From Casuarina equisetifolia (taxonomy: Eukaryota > Streptophyta > Magnoliopsida > Fagales > Casuarinaceae): a stretch of 64,000 bases of DNA. This document shows positions 1 through 11,197 of the stretch, one piece after another. A program made the position numbers and the translations under genes. Below the pieces are notes generated by a model. The model had not been told where the DNA came from. It ran no database searches and saw nothing but the letters and a program-made list of their open reading frames with translations. The stretch is from the NCBI GenBank assembly GCA_028551475.1, contig CM052360.1, positions 25,366,682 to 25,430,681 on the forward strand, in the 5' to 3' direction. Position 1 is the first letter of the stretch. The number at the start of each line of letters is the position of its first letter.

Positions 1-2950
1 ATCATATTGAATGAACCAAATTTCCCCTCATTGACATGAAAGTCAAACTATAAATCAAATTATTGATGAACAATCATTTAAGCTTGTTTGAAAAATCAAA
101 CACAACAAAATTAAATGCATGTTCCATATCTTATTGTAAATTTGTTTTTCTTGTCTTCTTTCCCTTTAAGCATATGTAGGAGGTCAGTAACTTTAAACGG
201 CAAAGGAGTGCAATGGGAAGCCAAGGTGGTGCTATGGTCAAACTTTCTTTTGTTATCCCTCTAACCCTTTAGATAGACATACTTTGACCAACCCTCTTTA
301 CTAAAAACAAAGGAGTTACCCAAACCCTTGATGATACTCATAAATTTCAACTATCATAGTCCTTAATACAAAGAGGTTACTTGTAACATGTTTGATACAT
401 AGAAGGAACTTTTTTGAGATACACACATCTCTCATAATTTTTTAGCAAAGTTTTTAACCAATGCTTTAGTCCCTTTGTAGAATGGTTTATTTGATAAATA
501 ACAAGTAGAACATTTTCATAAAATGACTTTACAAACATATTAGGAGCAACATAGCCTTCTTTACAAACAAAATGAGACCAATCCTAAACATCATTACTTA
601 CACTAGTAAGCTAAACTGTGAATGGTATAACAAGGATTATCTTATGTCTAAGATTCGTAAGTAAGTAAAGGGCTAAAGCAATCTCTATCTCTAAAGATTA
701 ACATGATAATCTTACATTAATGCTAGTGATTGGATGGGAAAAAAGTATATCAATTAAAATGACATTGTCAGAAGTATTCTTCCTCCTACCTAGAACATTA
801 ACAAGGTTAACCTTTCCTAACATCCTTTAAGAATTTATTAAAATATGCATATGGAATGTTTCATTTTTTAAACTATATAAAAACTTGTCATTTGGTAAAA
901 AAATCAATCAAATCATTTAGGTTGTTTTCAATGTTTTCTTTTGAAATTGAAATTATTTACAATCAATCATAACTTGCTAGGAAAATCAAAACCTATTCTT
1001 TTCATTTTCTCTTGTATTGGAGGAGCCAAATTTACCCCATTGACATGAAATGTAGCTTATAAGTTAAATTATTGATGAGCAATCTATTCAAACTTGTTTG
1101 AAAAGTCAAACATGACCAAATCAAATGTATGTGCCAAATCTTCTTGTGAATTTTCTTTTCTTGTCTTCTTTTCCTCTAGAGCATATGTAGAAGGATAGTA
1201 ACTTTGAAAGATAAGAGATAAGTTTATCATGGCTATGTGGGAGTGCAATGGGAAGTCAAGATGGTATTCTAGTTAAACTTTCTTTTATTATCCCACCATC
1301 CCATAAGATAAACATACTCTTATTGGCTGTCCCCACTTAAAGCAAAGGTGTCATTCAAACCCTTAATGATACTTACAAGCTTTGAGCTATCATGGTCTTC
1401 AATACAAGAGTATACTTGTAACATGTTTAATACAAGGATGGAACTTTCTTAAGATAAAAGTATCCTTTATAATTTTTTAACAATTGTTTTAACCAATACT
1501 TTTATCCCTCTATAAAATGGTATATCTAATGAATAACATGTATAACATCTTTATAAAAAGTCTTTGCAACCATATCAAAAGCAACATAGCCTTCCCAATG
1601 AACCAAACTAGGCACTGGTAATATGAGGATGGACATAAACTCCAAAAGGTATAACAAGGATTATCTTATGTTTAAGATCCTTAAGTTGGTAAAGGAACAA
1701 AGCAATCTCTATCCCCATGTATCAATGTGATAATCTTACATTGACATTGGTGACTGGATGGAGAAAATATATCAAGCATAATTGCATTGTCAAAAGCATT
1801 CTTTCTCCTAATTGGAACATTAAAAAGCTTAATATCAGCTCTTTGAAAATCCTCTCTAATGTCCTCTAAGAATCTACCAACATTTACATATACAATGTTT
1901 GTTTTTTCAAACTACGTAATACACCTATCACTAGTTTAAAAAAAAGAACCAAATCATTTAGGTTGTTTCCATTATTTTCTTTTCAAATGAGAATTACATA
2001 TAATCACTCACAAATTTTTCTTGCATTAAACAAGCCAAAATTTTCTCATTGACATGAACGGTAACCTATAAGTTGAATTATTGATGAGCAATCTATTCAA
2101 TCTTGTTTGAAAAATCAAACACAACCAAATCTAATGCACATTTCATTTCTTCTTGTAAATTTTCTTTTCTTGTTTTCTTTTCTTCTAGAGCATATGTGGA
2201 AAGGCCATAACTTTTAAGGCAAGGAACAAGCTAATCATGCCTATGTAAGAATGCGATGAAAAGCATAGATAGTACTCTAGTTAGATTTTCTTTTGTTATC
2301 AAATACTCTTCCTTCCCCACTTAAAGCAAAGGAGTCACCTAACCCTTGACGATATTCACAAGCTTCAACTGATCATAGTCTTCAATGCAAATAGGATGCT
2401 TGTAATATGTTTGATACATGGATGGAACCTCTTTAAGATAAATGTGCCATTCATTTTTTTCAGCAATTATTTTAATCAATGCTTCAGTCCTTCTATAGAA
2501 TGATATATCTAATGGATAATAGGTAGAACATCTTCATAAAAAGACTTTGCAACCATATTAGGAGCAACATAACCTCCCTTTCTAGCCAAACTTGGCCAAA
2601 CCTAAACATCATTACTTACACTAGTCAGTTAAGGATGGACATCAACTTTAAAAAGTATAACAAATATTATCTTATGTCTAAGTTCCTTGGGTTGGTAAAG
2701 AGTCAAAGCAATCTTTGTCCCTAGAGATCAACATGATAATATTATTTTGAGGCTAGTGATTGGATGAACAAAGCATATAAACCATAATGGCATTTTTAGA
2801 AGCAATCTTCCTTTTATCTAGAACATTAATAAACTTAATATTGACTCATTAACAATTCTCTCTAATGTCTTTAAAGAATCTATTAAAATTTGTACATGCA
2901 AACTTTGCAACAACTCCTTCAATTACTTTCTTCATAGCCTTTTTAATGTT
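1..2950. repeat. Tandem array of a ~1.01-kb unit, three copies
   Basis: The phrase ccaaatt...cattgacatga recurs near 15, 1025 and 2033, and about 1 kb of sequence stays alignable after each, so three direct copies lie head to tail (about 1-1021, 1022-2030, 2031-2950). The first copy runs off the window edge. Copies are diverged, with many substitutions and small indels. The first ~170 bases of each unit resemble the satB monomer found elsewhere in the window; the remaining ~800 bases do not. Read on the minus strand, parts of each unit give protein-like stretches broken by stops at different places in different copies, so an old tandemly duplicated gene remnant is possible. I do not recognise a family. 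Confidence 0.75.
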
Positions 2951-4364
2951 CTTTGTAGTTTTTGAAGGGTCAACATTTCATGGAACAAGGAAATTCTCAT
3001 AGTCCCAAAATATAGAAATAAATCTTCAACTTACTTGGCTCGAAGAATGTTTATCAATGCTTGTCTATAACCTCTTTTGTATAAGTTATATATCATAAAA
3101 CGTAGCAAGCATTGCAATAAAAGTATTTGGGGGATTGAAAAGGGAAAACTAAACAAATAGATGAATAAAGTTAAAAAAGACTATCATAACGAAAATCAAC
3201 TAATTATCACTTTTTTGTCATATTAATTCAATGTTAGCAACAGCATAAGTTTTAGTTTCTTATTAAGGCTACAAGAAAAACTACTTTTCATTTAGCCAGT
3301 CAAGCTAAAAGCCTTTCTATTATCAACAACACAAATTAAAGAGATTAAACAATCTCTACATAGTTTTTCTACACTTGAAACTACTACTCTCAACGATTCT
3401 CACTACACAGCCAATTCACCAACAAAAATCAGCAAAACAAATGCTCACAACACCTTAGAAACACTTGCAAATCCTCAATTTCATCAAGCTATAATCATAC
3501 TAAAAAACTTAGGGTTTTACACAAAAGGCCTAGTTTCGTTTCTTCCAAATTGGAGCTATAGACGTAGTCCAGAGTATACAAGTATATATGTGTTAGAAAA
3601 TTAAGGTTTCACAAATGCGTCGTTTCTTCCTCTTTGTATAATTTCATACACATACTACGATTGAAAAACGTTCAATATTCACACACGTGTGAAATTATAC
3701 AAGCATTAAGAACGTTCTTTTTCTTTTGAAAAATTTATACTTGATAAGTTTGTAACCACCATGATAAAACCAAGACATTCATGTAGCAATTTCAAAACTT
3801 ACGTTTCTTTTTCAGACTTTTTTCTTCTTTTTCTGTATCTTTGTCGTCCTAAAAACAATGTTTTCATCAACAATTGCTTCCGTCACTTGTGAACTAATTT
3901 TGATTTGTGGTCTCCTATAAGAACTCTCTAACGAAAATTACACATCTTGGTTGGTTGTATTATGATAATAAAGCTGCTATGCATATTGCAGTCAATTAAG
4001 TGTATCATGAACGTCTAAAAGACTTTATACCTATTTTCTTTATACATATATATATATACACACGCACTCACACTCTCTCTTTATCATCCAATATTTGAAA
4101 AAAATTGTAAGGTATTACAATTATAGGTAATAAAATTCAATGTGAAATTCAGTAGTACATTTAATGGCATTTTAGAGAGTACATCTAATAATAACATTTA
4201 ATGTGTAAATTAAATTTATATTAAGCACATTCAAGAACCTCATCATAATTTCTTATGCTTTCTTTTACACAAATGATATTTAGGAGAGTCCTTATGTTCA
4301 TCAACAAGTATTACAAATGCTCATGCCCCTGCCCCTGTATTCCATATCATTGAGAAATTAAACT
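2951..4364. other. AT-rich intergenic stretch, no gene seen
   Basis: No reading frame of note and no recognised repeat family. A short compound microsatellite (TA, then CA/CT-rich) lies near 4044-4080. Confidence 0.5.
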
Positions 4365-4600
4365 TTAAAGGACCATATAGGCCAAGTCAGCCTATAAACT
4401 CAAAGCCCGATTGATTGGGCTTAGGAACTCTGATAATTTTTGGATTTAATGGCCCATGATTCTGTGTTTGTAAGTTCAATATTTCTAAACTTGTAGATCC
4501 GACAAAGAGGGCTTACAAGTCACCAGTCATCCAAACGGGACTTGCTAGTTGGATAAATTGAGCTTATAGGCGCAACAAATTGGTTTCGCTGATATCCTTT
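4365..4600. repeat. Dispersed module W (GGCCCA-rich), copy 1
   Basis: This segment reads through a GGGCTTA...AACTTTGAT-like block, then TGGATTTAATGGCCCA, then a tract ending in gcttacaag or gcttatagg. The same order is seen at 36840-37020 and 48275-48450. It contains TGGGCC/GGCCCA words, which resemble plant site II promoter elements. Whether it acts as a promoter is unknown. It may simply mark duplicated DNA. Confidence 0.5.
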
Positions 4601-4968
4601 TCCAGAGTTCTTGAGCATAGCATTTCATTGTTATGAGATATGCTTGAATAACTCTGATTTGTCAGTGTCACTTTTCTCATCTTCCCCAACAATCATATAA
4701 AAATTAATGAGATCATCATTTTGGACTCTTAATTTGATAATTCAGATAATTTCTGATATAGTTACTTGTTAGAAAATAATGTATGTTTTAATTAAATAAG
4801 ATTTCTATATAGACTTCATATTGATATGGACAATATTTACAACTTTCTTGACCATTATTGTTGCAAGTATATCAATAATCTTTGCCTGGCAAGACCTTTA
4901 TTTCTCCTTATTATTTGCTTCATGTGTCAGTTTGGTGCTCAGTGACTGCTGTTTCTCTAATTTTGTAG

Positions 4969-5064
4969 AATATCAAGGCTGATATCTTTGGGCAACGCAG
5001 CGGCGTGGCAAATCTGTTGATGGATATAACTATTCCAAGGATATTTAGAATCCCATTAGAATAG
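4969..5064 (+). pseudogene. Exon E, copy 1: conserved 31-codon terminal exon of an unrecognised gene
   Basis: A T-rich tract ending in TTTTGTAG (4961-4968) looks like a plant 3' splice site. It is followed by 31 open codons and TAG (5062-5064). The peptide includes ADIFGQRSGVANLLMDI and ends RIFRIPLE. A homologous peptide is encoded at 26201-26239 plus 32043-32135 (split by the copia insertion) and, with a broken frame, at 7088-7215. Over 20 aligned codons copies 1 and 2 differ at 16 bases: 9 in third, 3 in first and 4 in second positions. Amino-acid changes are mostly conservative (M/I, I/L, R/K, E/D), which argues for past plus-strand coding. The parent gene and upstream exons were not found, so it is called a fragment. 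Confidence 0.45.
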
Positions 5065-5479
5065 GTGAACGTCTCTGTTTCGTAGTCCGAAACTCCGGTG
5101 TAGGTGAAGGAGGATGTGGATTGATGGGAAACCGGAGGGAGAGAAATGAAATCGTGGCGTGGGTTGGTTTTCTCTGTTTCCTTTATGTTTCTTTTGTACG
5201 GCGTCCGATGCATGAATGAGATTTCTGTTCACGTTTTTAATCGATTTCTTCTTCTTCTTCCCTTTGTTTCTGTTGTTCTTCTTCTGGCTTCCTTGTTCTT
5301 GTCGTTAGTCCTTTTGTAATGTTTGGGAAACCTATAAAGAGCACGATGAACGAATTTCCCTTGGAAGGTTCATGAAATGTCGCCATTGCAACAAAAAAGG
5401 AAAAGAATGGTTGTGTAATTTTTTCTGTTCTTTTATGGTTTCCTGGGTGGAGTTCACATGGAATAACAGTTTGGGGTGG

Positions 5480-5559
5480 TAAAAATAGGATGACAACTGC
5501 TTTCTTTTGTTAAATTCTCTTTCATTTGCAACACGTAAAAATAGGATGACAACTGCTTT
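5480..5559. repeat. Two identical 24-bp direct repeats
   Basis: The 24-mer beginning TAAAAATAGGATGACAACTG occurs at 5480-5503 and 5536-5559, with 32 bases between. This is a local duplication of no obvious function. Confidence 0.85.
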
Positions 5560-5799
5560 TCCATCGACCATTACTTGATTTACAGTGAGGGATCAGTGTC
5601 GTTAGGTGTGTGCAAAGATATAAATTTGTTTTGTTTTCTTCTTTGTGAATGAGTTTTTTCAGTGGTAGTGATTCTTGTTGTCCTGCGACTCATGTTTTTG
5701 TAGCGTACGTGCGGTTTATGTTTGGTTGATGTTCTACAACCAACTGCTGAGAACTCTCTTTTTCATTAGACTGCTTCCATCATTTAGTTTTTTGATCGG

Positions 5800-6260
5800 A
5801 TTAACCAAAAGCTCTCTCTTTTCACTTTCTTTTTTCATTTTTCTTTTCATTGGAAAAACCAAATTTCGCACGATTAACATGAAAGGCTGGATAAAGTGTC
5901 CAACATTAATGAGCAGTCCACTACATGGTCGTTTCACTAATCAAACTTGATAAGATTAAATACACGTAGTATATCTTTATGAAGCTGTGCCTTTATTTAT
6001 TTTTTCTTTTCTTTTAATATGCAACACAGCATGATGAGGTTCTTTTGCGGGAGGGCCTCGTGTTTTTTCAGAGCCTAATGTGCCATTCAAGTGTCGTCGC
6101 TATCAAATGCCAAACAAAAGTAATCTTTTTCACTTTTTCCTTTCCATTGTAAGAATCGAATTTCCAACCAAAAGCAATCTCTTTTCAACTTTTTTTTTTT
6201 CTCTTTTTTTAAATCATCAACGCAGTATGATAAGGTTCTTTACTCTAAGCGCCTAATATG
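5800..6260. repeat. satB-like monomers (single, diverged)
   Basis: The order matches the array unit at 37490-39845: a TTTCATTGG-type start, ATTAACATGAAAGGCT, aatcaaacttgataagatta, a T-rich block, AACACAGCATGATGAGG, a GGGCCTCRTGT-type block and GAGCCTAATGTGCCATT. A partial second unit begins near 6120. It is a solitary relative of the expanded array. Confidence 0.6.
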
Positions 6261-6879
6261 CTGCGCTCAGAAAACAACAGCAATTATAATTTTTCGTTAT
6301 CATGGGTTACATGATTTCACTTTCAAATAATTTAGCCTCTTTTCTCATAAGGCTAATTAGGAGGCTTAGTACTCATATTCTTTAAATTCTATCTTTTGGT
6401 TGAGTTTAATATGGTGGAACTATCACTTTTGTTAATATTTTATCAACGTTATCTTAGGATTATATTTTTTTCTTAACAATGGTTTTAATAATCTAATTTT
6501 TACTTCAGTATTCTTCCCCCTTGATGAAAATGCTCACCGAAGACCACTGTTCCATACTCTAGTACATGTTATAAAGAAAGGTGTACATTAAAATTAATCC
6601 TCATAAAGTGAGTGCAGATCACTAAAAATGACATAATGAAAATAGAAGGATCTTATTACCCAACAATATCTGAAACTATTTAATTCAAGATTTATTTAAT
6701 AAAAATGATATTAAGCCGGAAACTTTGCCATCAAAATAAAGAACCTTGAAATGTCGCATTCATCTCCCTACTTTCCGGGACTTAGCCAAACGATAAGAAC
6801 AACCACGTATAGGACCAACTGGCTGGCAAGCACAGCAGTTAATACAGTTGTTTGTGTTAAAATTTAAACACTCATCTAC

Positions 6880-7050
6880 CATACCCTGCAAAAGGCAACC
6901 AGCTTCCTGTGGCAGATTTATCACTCTCTCCCTCATTTTTACCTTCGGTTTCATCCTTCTCTACTGCTATTGTCAGTAGTGCTACTTAACATTTATATCA
7001 AAGATTTTCGCTCAACATTTATATCGGTGAGTTTGTTCTACGTGACATTC
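6880..7050. repeat. Dispersed module X (leader-like), copy 1
   Basis: An agcttcc/tggc-like start, ATCACTCTCTCCCTC, a spacer, then AGTAGTGCTACTTAACA and ATATCAAAGATTTTCG. Counterparts are at 26045-26110 (first half) and 47180-47320 (both halves). In two of three cases X lies directly upstream of exon E, so X may be the leader or first intron of the same gene family. Confidence 0.45.
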
Positions 7051-7087
7051 ATTTCTTTCATTTTTTTATCTTCTTCCATTTTCACAG

Positions 7088-7215
7088 AATATCAAACCCA
7101 AGGAGACTTGAACTCCTACGTTGCTAAAGACGGGTGTACGACGAAGAGGAAGCCGCATATGTTGGTGGATGATAGCCATTCCATGGCTATCCAGAATGTC
7201 ACCATTAGGCTCACC
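7088..7215 (+). pseudogene. Exon E, copy 3 (frame broken)
   Basis: A CATTTTCACAG 3'-splice-like tract is followed by AATATCAA, as in copy 1. The stretch from about 7160 (TGTTGGTGGATGATAGCC) aligns to the LLMDI...RIPLE part of copy 1. A TGA follows early in the frame, and small indels near 7200 shift the frame. A small duplication, ACCATTAGGCTC twice, sits at its end. A decayed paralogue. Confidence 0.35.
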
Positions 7216-7599
7216 ATTAGGCTCAATTTCATTCTATGACAGGGCTCCTTTGTTTCCGTGCCTCGTTCGAGGGCATCATGTCCCGTTGCTCCTAGGAAAC
7301 AACAGTAAGTATAGTTAAGCGTTCGATACATCTCTGCAAATAATTCAGGTACTTTTCTGACAAATGACAACAAGCAAAAGCTTAGCATTGACTTGGGTAT
7401 AAGAACTGAGGTCAACCACGGCCTCTCTATCACTACAGCACTTGCATGTTCTTTGAATTTTCTACAAGCCTTGTGAAGTGACAGACATTAAAAATAACAT
7501 CAACCGTCTTTTTCCTCTGTTGAAACCGTACATTCCGTATTCCAGATATATTTGCATTTTTTTAAGAATTCAATGTAAACTCATTTTTACATCAATACC

Positions 7600-7940
7600 C
7601 TTCACACCCGAAGGTGCAGACGGATAAAAATGGTATTATTCTAAGCCATTTAATGTAAAAGTTAGCTAGCCTATTTTATAAAAATGATATTACTTTGGAA
7701 AGAGAAAGAAAAGGTGACTAACATTCTAGTTTATACCCAATATTTTAAATTAATTGATGCAAAAGTTTGATTACTTCATAACCAAAAAAAAATGATATTA
7801 TCAATAAAATCAAAATGAATAGAAGTGACCAATCTTAAAGGCTCTAAACCATGAAAGTCCTAGCTTGAAGTCGTTGGCCCGTTCCAACTATAGAAAACAT
7901 ATGTATATGCATCCTAGAAATCATGCTTATTAAAACTGTC
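7600..7940. repeat. satA-like monomers plus shared tail, copy 1
   Basis: Units of the form TTTTAAGCCATTTAATG...AAAGTTTGA...TATTGCAT-like...AAAATGATATTA recur here about twice. They are followed by a tail (AACCATGAAAGTCCTAGC, TTGAAGTCGTTGGCC) shared with 35220-35350, 52170-52250 and 53760-53830. This is the unexpanded form of the 327-bp higher-order repeat at 49390-52110. Confidence 0.55.
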
Positions 7941-10295
7941 TAGAGATCAAAAAAGTTTTTCTCAAAGCTCTTAATTTTCTTTATCAAGTCAAGATTTTTA
8001 ACATGCAAACCAGTTCCCATCTTTCTATTCATTTCTATATAAATTTCTCCTCCTTCAACTCCAAATTACTATCTTATTTAGAAGCAAAAGTGATATTCAT
8101 CTATCATCATAATAATAAGGCTTTTAAAAGTAATATTCATCTCGTAAAAAAACATTTATGAATCTTGGAATACGTCTTGATTAACTTTGACCTTTTGATC
8201 CATAGAAACAACTAATAGCCATATATACAAGTACCAAATAGTTGGTTAGTACAGTAGTTATCATATCTGATTGTGTGAAAAAGTAGGAATACTCATTGTC
8301 AATGCAATCATTGGTTGTTAAGTTTTTATTTTCATATTTTTGAAAACTTACGAAGACTTAGAGTTCTTCTCCCGTTTTACCAAGCTGTCCTTAATTGGCA
8401 TAAGATAAAAAATAAAATAAAAAACTCTACCGTCCCATATAAAAAATAAGGGAAGACCATATTATTGAAGGATAAAAAGAGTTTCACATTATATTAAAAG
8501 AAATTTGTAATGTACCTTAAAAGATTGGGTAACCATTTTCATCATAAAATATTTTTAAGTTGAGGTAAATTTAGATTTTTCAAGTAATACAGAGTTAGTT
8601 CACACTTGATAAAATTTAATTCATTCTCAAAAAAATGGGTTAGCTCTTTGTCTATAAAAGACCAAACTTGAATTTTGAGAGATGTTACACAAAAGTATTG
8701 ATTAAAAGAAACTTATAATGTATCTTATAAATTTAAATAATTTATCTCTTTGAAAAGTTATTGGACTAAAAAATGCCCCAACCTTTCACTCTTAGTCTCC
8801 AAATAACTTTAGAAAAGGTTCATTTATTTAGATTTTCTAACTTTGCTTAAAAGAAATAATAAGTGAACCCCAATTAATCCCAACTAATCCCAACAAAATA
8901 AACAAGTGCATAATCAAATGAAAATAATTTCTTCTATTTGTCCTATAAAAAACTTGATGTATACCTAAAATTAATGTTGAATGGACAGCTTCCATGGACG
9001 CTCCACTTGCAGGGAAACGGCCATGGATATTCCATCCACAAGAAAAGATGACGATCACTCCATGTTAATGTCTCTGTGAGGTCCACCATTGTCTCTGTGC
9101 AAGTAAGTCAATTTTGTTTCTTCCTTTCACGTTTCATGCCTTTCATTCAATCCAAAATGGAATCCAATGTCATTGTAACCATTGTAACCATGTATTGAAA
9201 ACAAGCAACCAGCCCGTGTCCTATGTCCTAGTCTAGTGTCCATCACTCATCCTCGTTCACTCAAGTTGATCGTACCACTCCGTGGATGACAAGCTCATGC
9301 TGGTGTACATCAGCATCCACGCCCTCGCAGGTCCAACAAAGCCCTGGGACTCGATCTGCCGAGAAACTCGTCTCCCACGTGCAGTGTATCAGCTTTGTCT
9401 GAGGGTAGTTGAGGAAGCAAAATTAAAACTTTTTTGTTTTCACCATCGTTTCTTCTCCTCGGCCTCTTTCTTTTTCAACGTGTGGTTTAGCTTTAGAGAA
9501 TCCTAGAAACTACGGATACTTCAATAGTTTAGTGAACGGGGATGAATCGCTTTCTCTCAGACTAACAATGACAGGCACTAAAGGTGTCACATTAGCGACC
9601 GTGTTTGGATAGTTCAAATATTAGAAAATCTTTAAGCGACTGTCGACTCACCCACAGCCACTTAATTTCCAGTCAGTGGCTTCGTCCACATACACTTTTT
9701 TTTGGTGTTCTGACTCTCATCGTGTTCATCATGCTTTTTCTATCGATGGGCGACGGTGTCACGGCCTTAGAGGTCTGTGAGGCGCCTAGTCTCAGCAGAG
9801 ATATGGGCCAGCCACTCCTTGCCCTCAATCAGGCAACTGAAGGTCACTTTGGGACAATTTTGGGTCCGTCCCGAGACAGATTATAAGGCGGTTGGGCAGT
9901 ATAGGACGGGTCACGGAAACATGTACATCCATATCGAGCCGGAGAGTTACAATGACATGCAACAAGGCAAGCCGGCTACCAGCGTCTCGACCACGACTCC
10001 CCGCACCTGATAAGGCGACATTCGATATGTGGGTCGAATCTTTAAAACACTATCGCAGCAGAAAATGATTTTATAAAAGAACTACTATCTTTCTCGACTT
10101 TGAACTTAAAATAAGGCACCACCCGAGTGGGTAGCCCAACACAAGGAAACCACAAGTCGGCTGGATACTAGTCACCCGGTCGATGCCGCAGGCAGACTGC
10201 ATCCTAAGCCGCCTGGTTCGTATTGTCTCGGCCTGCACTTGCCAGGCCGGGACGACGGTGCTTCTAGGAATACTTGCAAAAGTGGTGGGTAGTCG
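7941..10295. other. Intergenic; possible decayed miniature LTR element and a GC-richer island
   Basis: Two imperfect direct copies of a ~45-bp block (AAAAGAAATTTGTAATGTA at 8497 and AAAAGAAACTTATAATGTA at 8705) sit about 208 bases apart, a spacing like that of the TRIM at 10484; this is weak. From about 9280 to 10290 base composition becomes markedly GC- and CpG-richer. Several short open frames exist there, but none gives a recognised protein, so no gene is called. Confidence 0.35.
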
Positions 10296-10476
10296 GACGT
10301 TCAATGTTTTTTTATTACGGAAATCATTAACCATACAAGTCATGACCACTCGCACCACAAAATATGAAGGATCTTCGTGTGCCCAGAATGCCCTGAAGGT
10401 GAGTTTCAGTTGTGTTCCGCACGTGTAACTATTCCACTGGTGGCAAAGAGTCCATATGATGCACATCTTCTACAAT

Positions 10477-10483
10477 CCTTGTA
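10477..10483. repeat. Left flank repeat of the TRIM-like element
   Basis: CCTTGTA, repeated at 10810-10816 directly after the right terminal repeat. Seven bases is longer than the usual 5-bp copia/TRIM target duplication, so part of the match may be chance. Confidence 0.5.
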
Positions 10484-10809
10484 TGTCGAAGACGAGAGTC
10501 CCACATTAAATTAAAATTTTTAAAGTTAAATATAAATTAAGAAAGAGAATCTTCCAACTTTTGAGTTAACTTTTAGGTTGGACCTTTAGAGTTTCTAATA
10601 TGATATCAAAGTAAAATTGAATTTATTCTAATTTATTTTACCCCATGCGACCTTGAGCCCAATGACTCTCGGTGTGCAGGTCATGGGTATGTATAAAAGA
10701 TGAGACTCTCACATTAGAAATTAAGATTCTTAAAATTAAGTATAAATTAAAAAAATAATCCTCCAATCCTTGAGCTAATTTTTAGGTTGGGCCTTTGGGC
10801 CTTCTAACA
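10484..10809 (+). mobile_element. TRIM-like miniature LTR retroelement
   Basis: Two direct terminal repeats, 10484-10600 (117 bp) and 10690-10809 (120 bp), both start with TG. They share a GAGAGTCCCACATTA-type 5' end and a TTTTAGGTTGG...CTTT end (TAATA versus TAACA). Immediately inside the left repeat is TGATATCAAAG (10601-10611), a decayed version of the TGGTATCAGAG primer-binding site for initiator tRNA-Met. The internal part is only ~89 bp with no coding capacity, as in TRIMs. CCTTGTA flanks both sides (10477-10483 and 10810-10816). The element interrupts the DC1 relic, which dates it after loss or at least after duplication of that gene. Confidence 0.65.
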
Positions 10810-11056
10810 CCTTGTATACATCACTATGAAGAATATTATTGCCGGGTTGGTGAAGAAAGAAACTCAAACAACTAACTGCGTCAAATATCATGCACGCGGA
10901 AAAAGATCACGTGGCTCTTGAGTGTCCGTGTAAACTCTACTTTCACAATCCTGATTTTGGTTCTTCTTTTTCTGAAAGCACTATATAGAGGGAACATTCT
11001 GGTGTGTTGGTGAAAAAAATTGAGGACTCTCTACATGTCATCAGAAATTGTATTTC

Positions 11057-11073
11057 AAAGATTGTATGGCTTT
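11057..11073. repeat. LINE target-site duplication, left
   Basis: AAAGATTGTATGGCTTT, repeated exactly at 16980-16996 after the poly(A) tail. The leading As are ambiguous with the tail. Confidence 0.92.
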
Positions 11074-11197
11074 GGGCGTACCAACCTCATGTCTGTTGTT
11101 TCGACATCAATCTCATGTTGATAGCCGAGCCAAATCGATAGGTTTGGTTCCGGCTAGCATGGGATTTGTTGAAACCAAAAAAACTTTCTAAACTTTA

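Larger units (their letters stand above)
10296..10965 (+). pseudogene. DC1-domain gene relic, split by a TRIM-like element
   Basis: Translation from 10296 gives SDVQCFFITEIINHTSHDHS-like residues, matching DVQCFLIPETISHKSHDEH in gene B. Then, after a TGA (10365-10367), come CPECPEGEFQLC and IPLVAKSPYDAHLL, matching the SDCEFWLCLKCATLPLVARY region. The match stops at the TRIM boundary and resumes at about 10828 with EEYYCRVGEERN (gene B: EYYCLICEEK) and at 10910 with ALECPCKLYFH (gene B: VLECPQCKFYFHF). Only the last three fingers are recognisable. Base composition is more GC-rich than genes A-C. Multiple stops and missing Cys residues make it clearly dead. Confidence 0.7.

Noticed and set aside
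6760..6954. Minus-strand 64-codon frame rich in Cys, looking like a small Cys-rich peptide
   Set aside because: The Cys codons fall in a dispersed repeat segment (CTGGCAAGCACAGCAG) that recurs near 40360, 52735 and 56905 without the frame, and no signal peptide is present.
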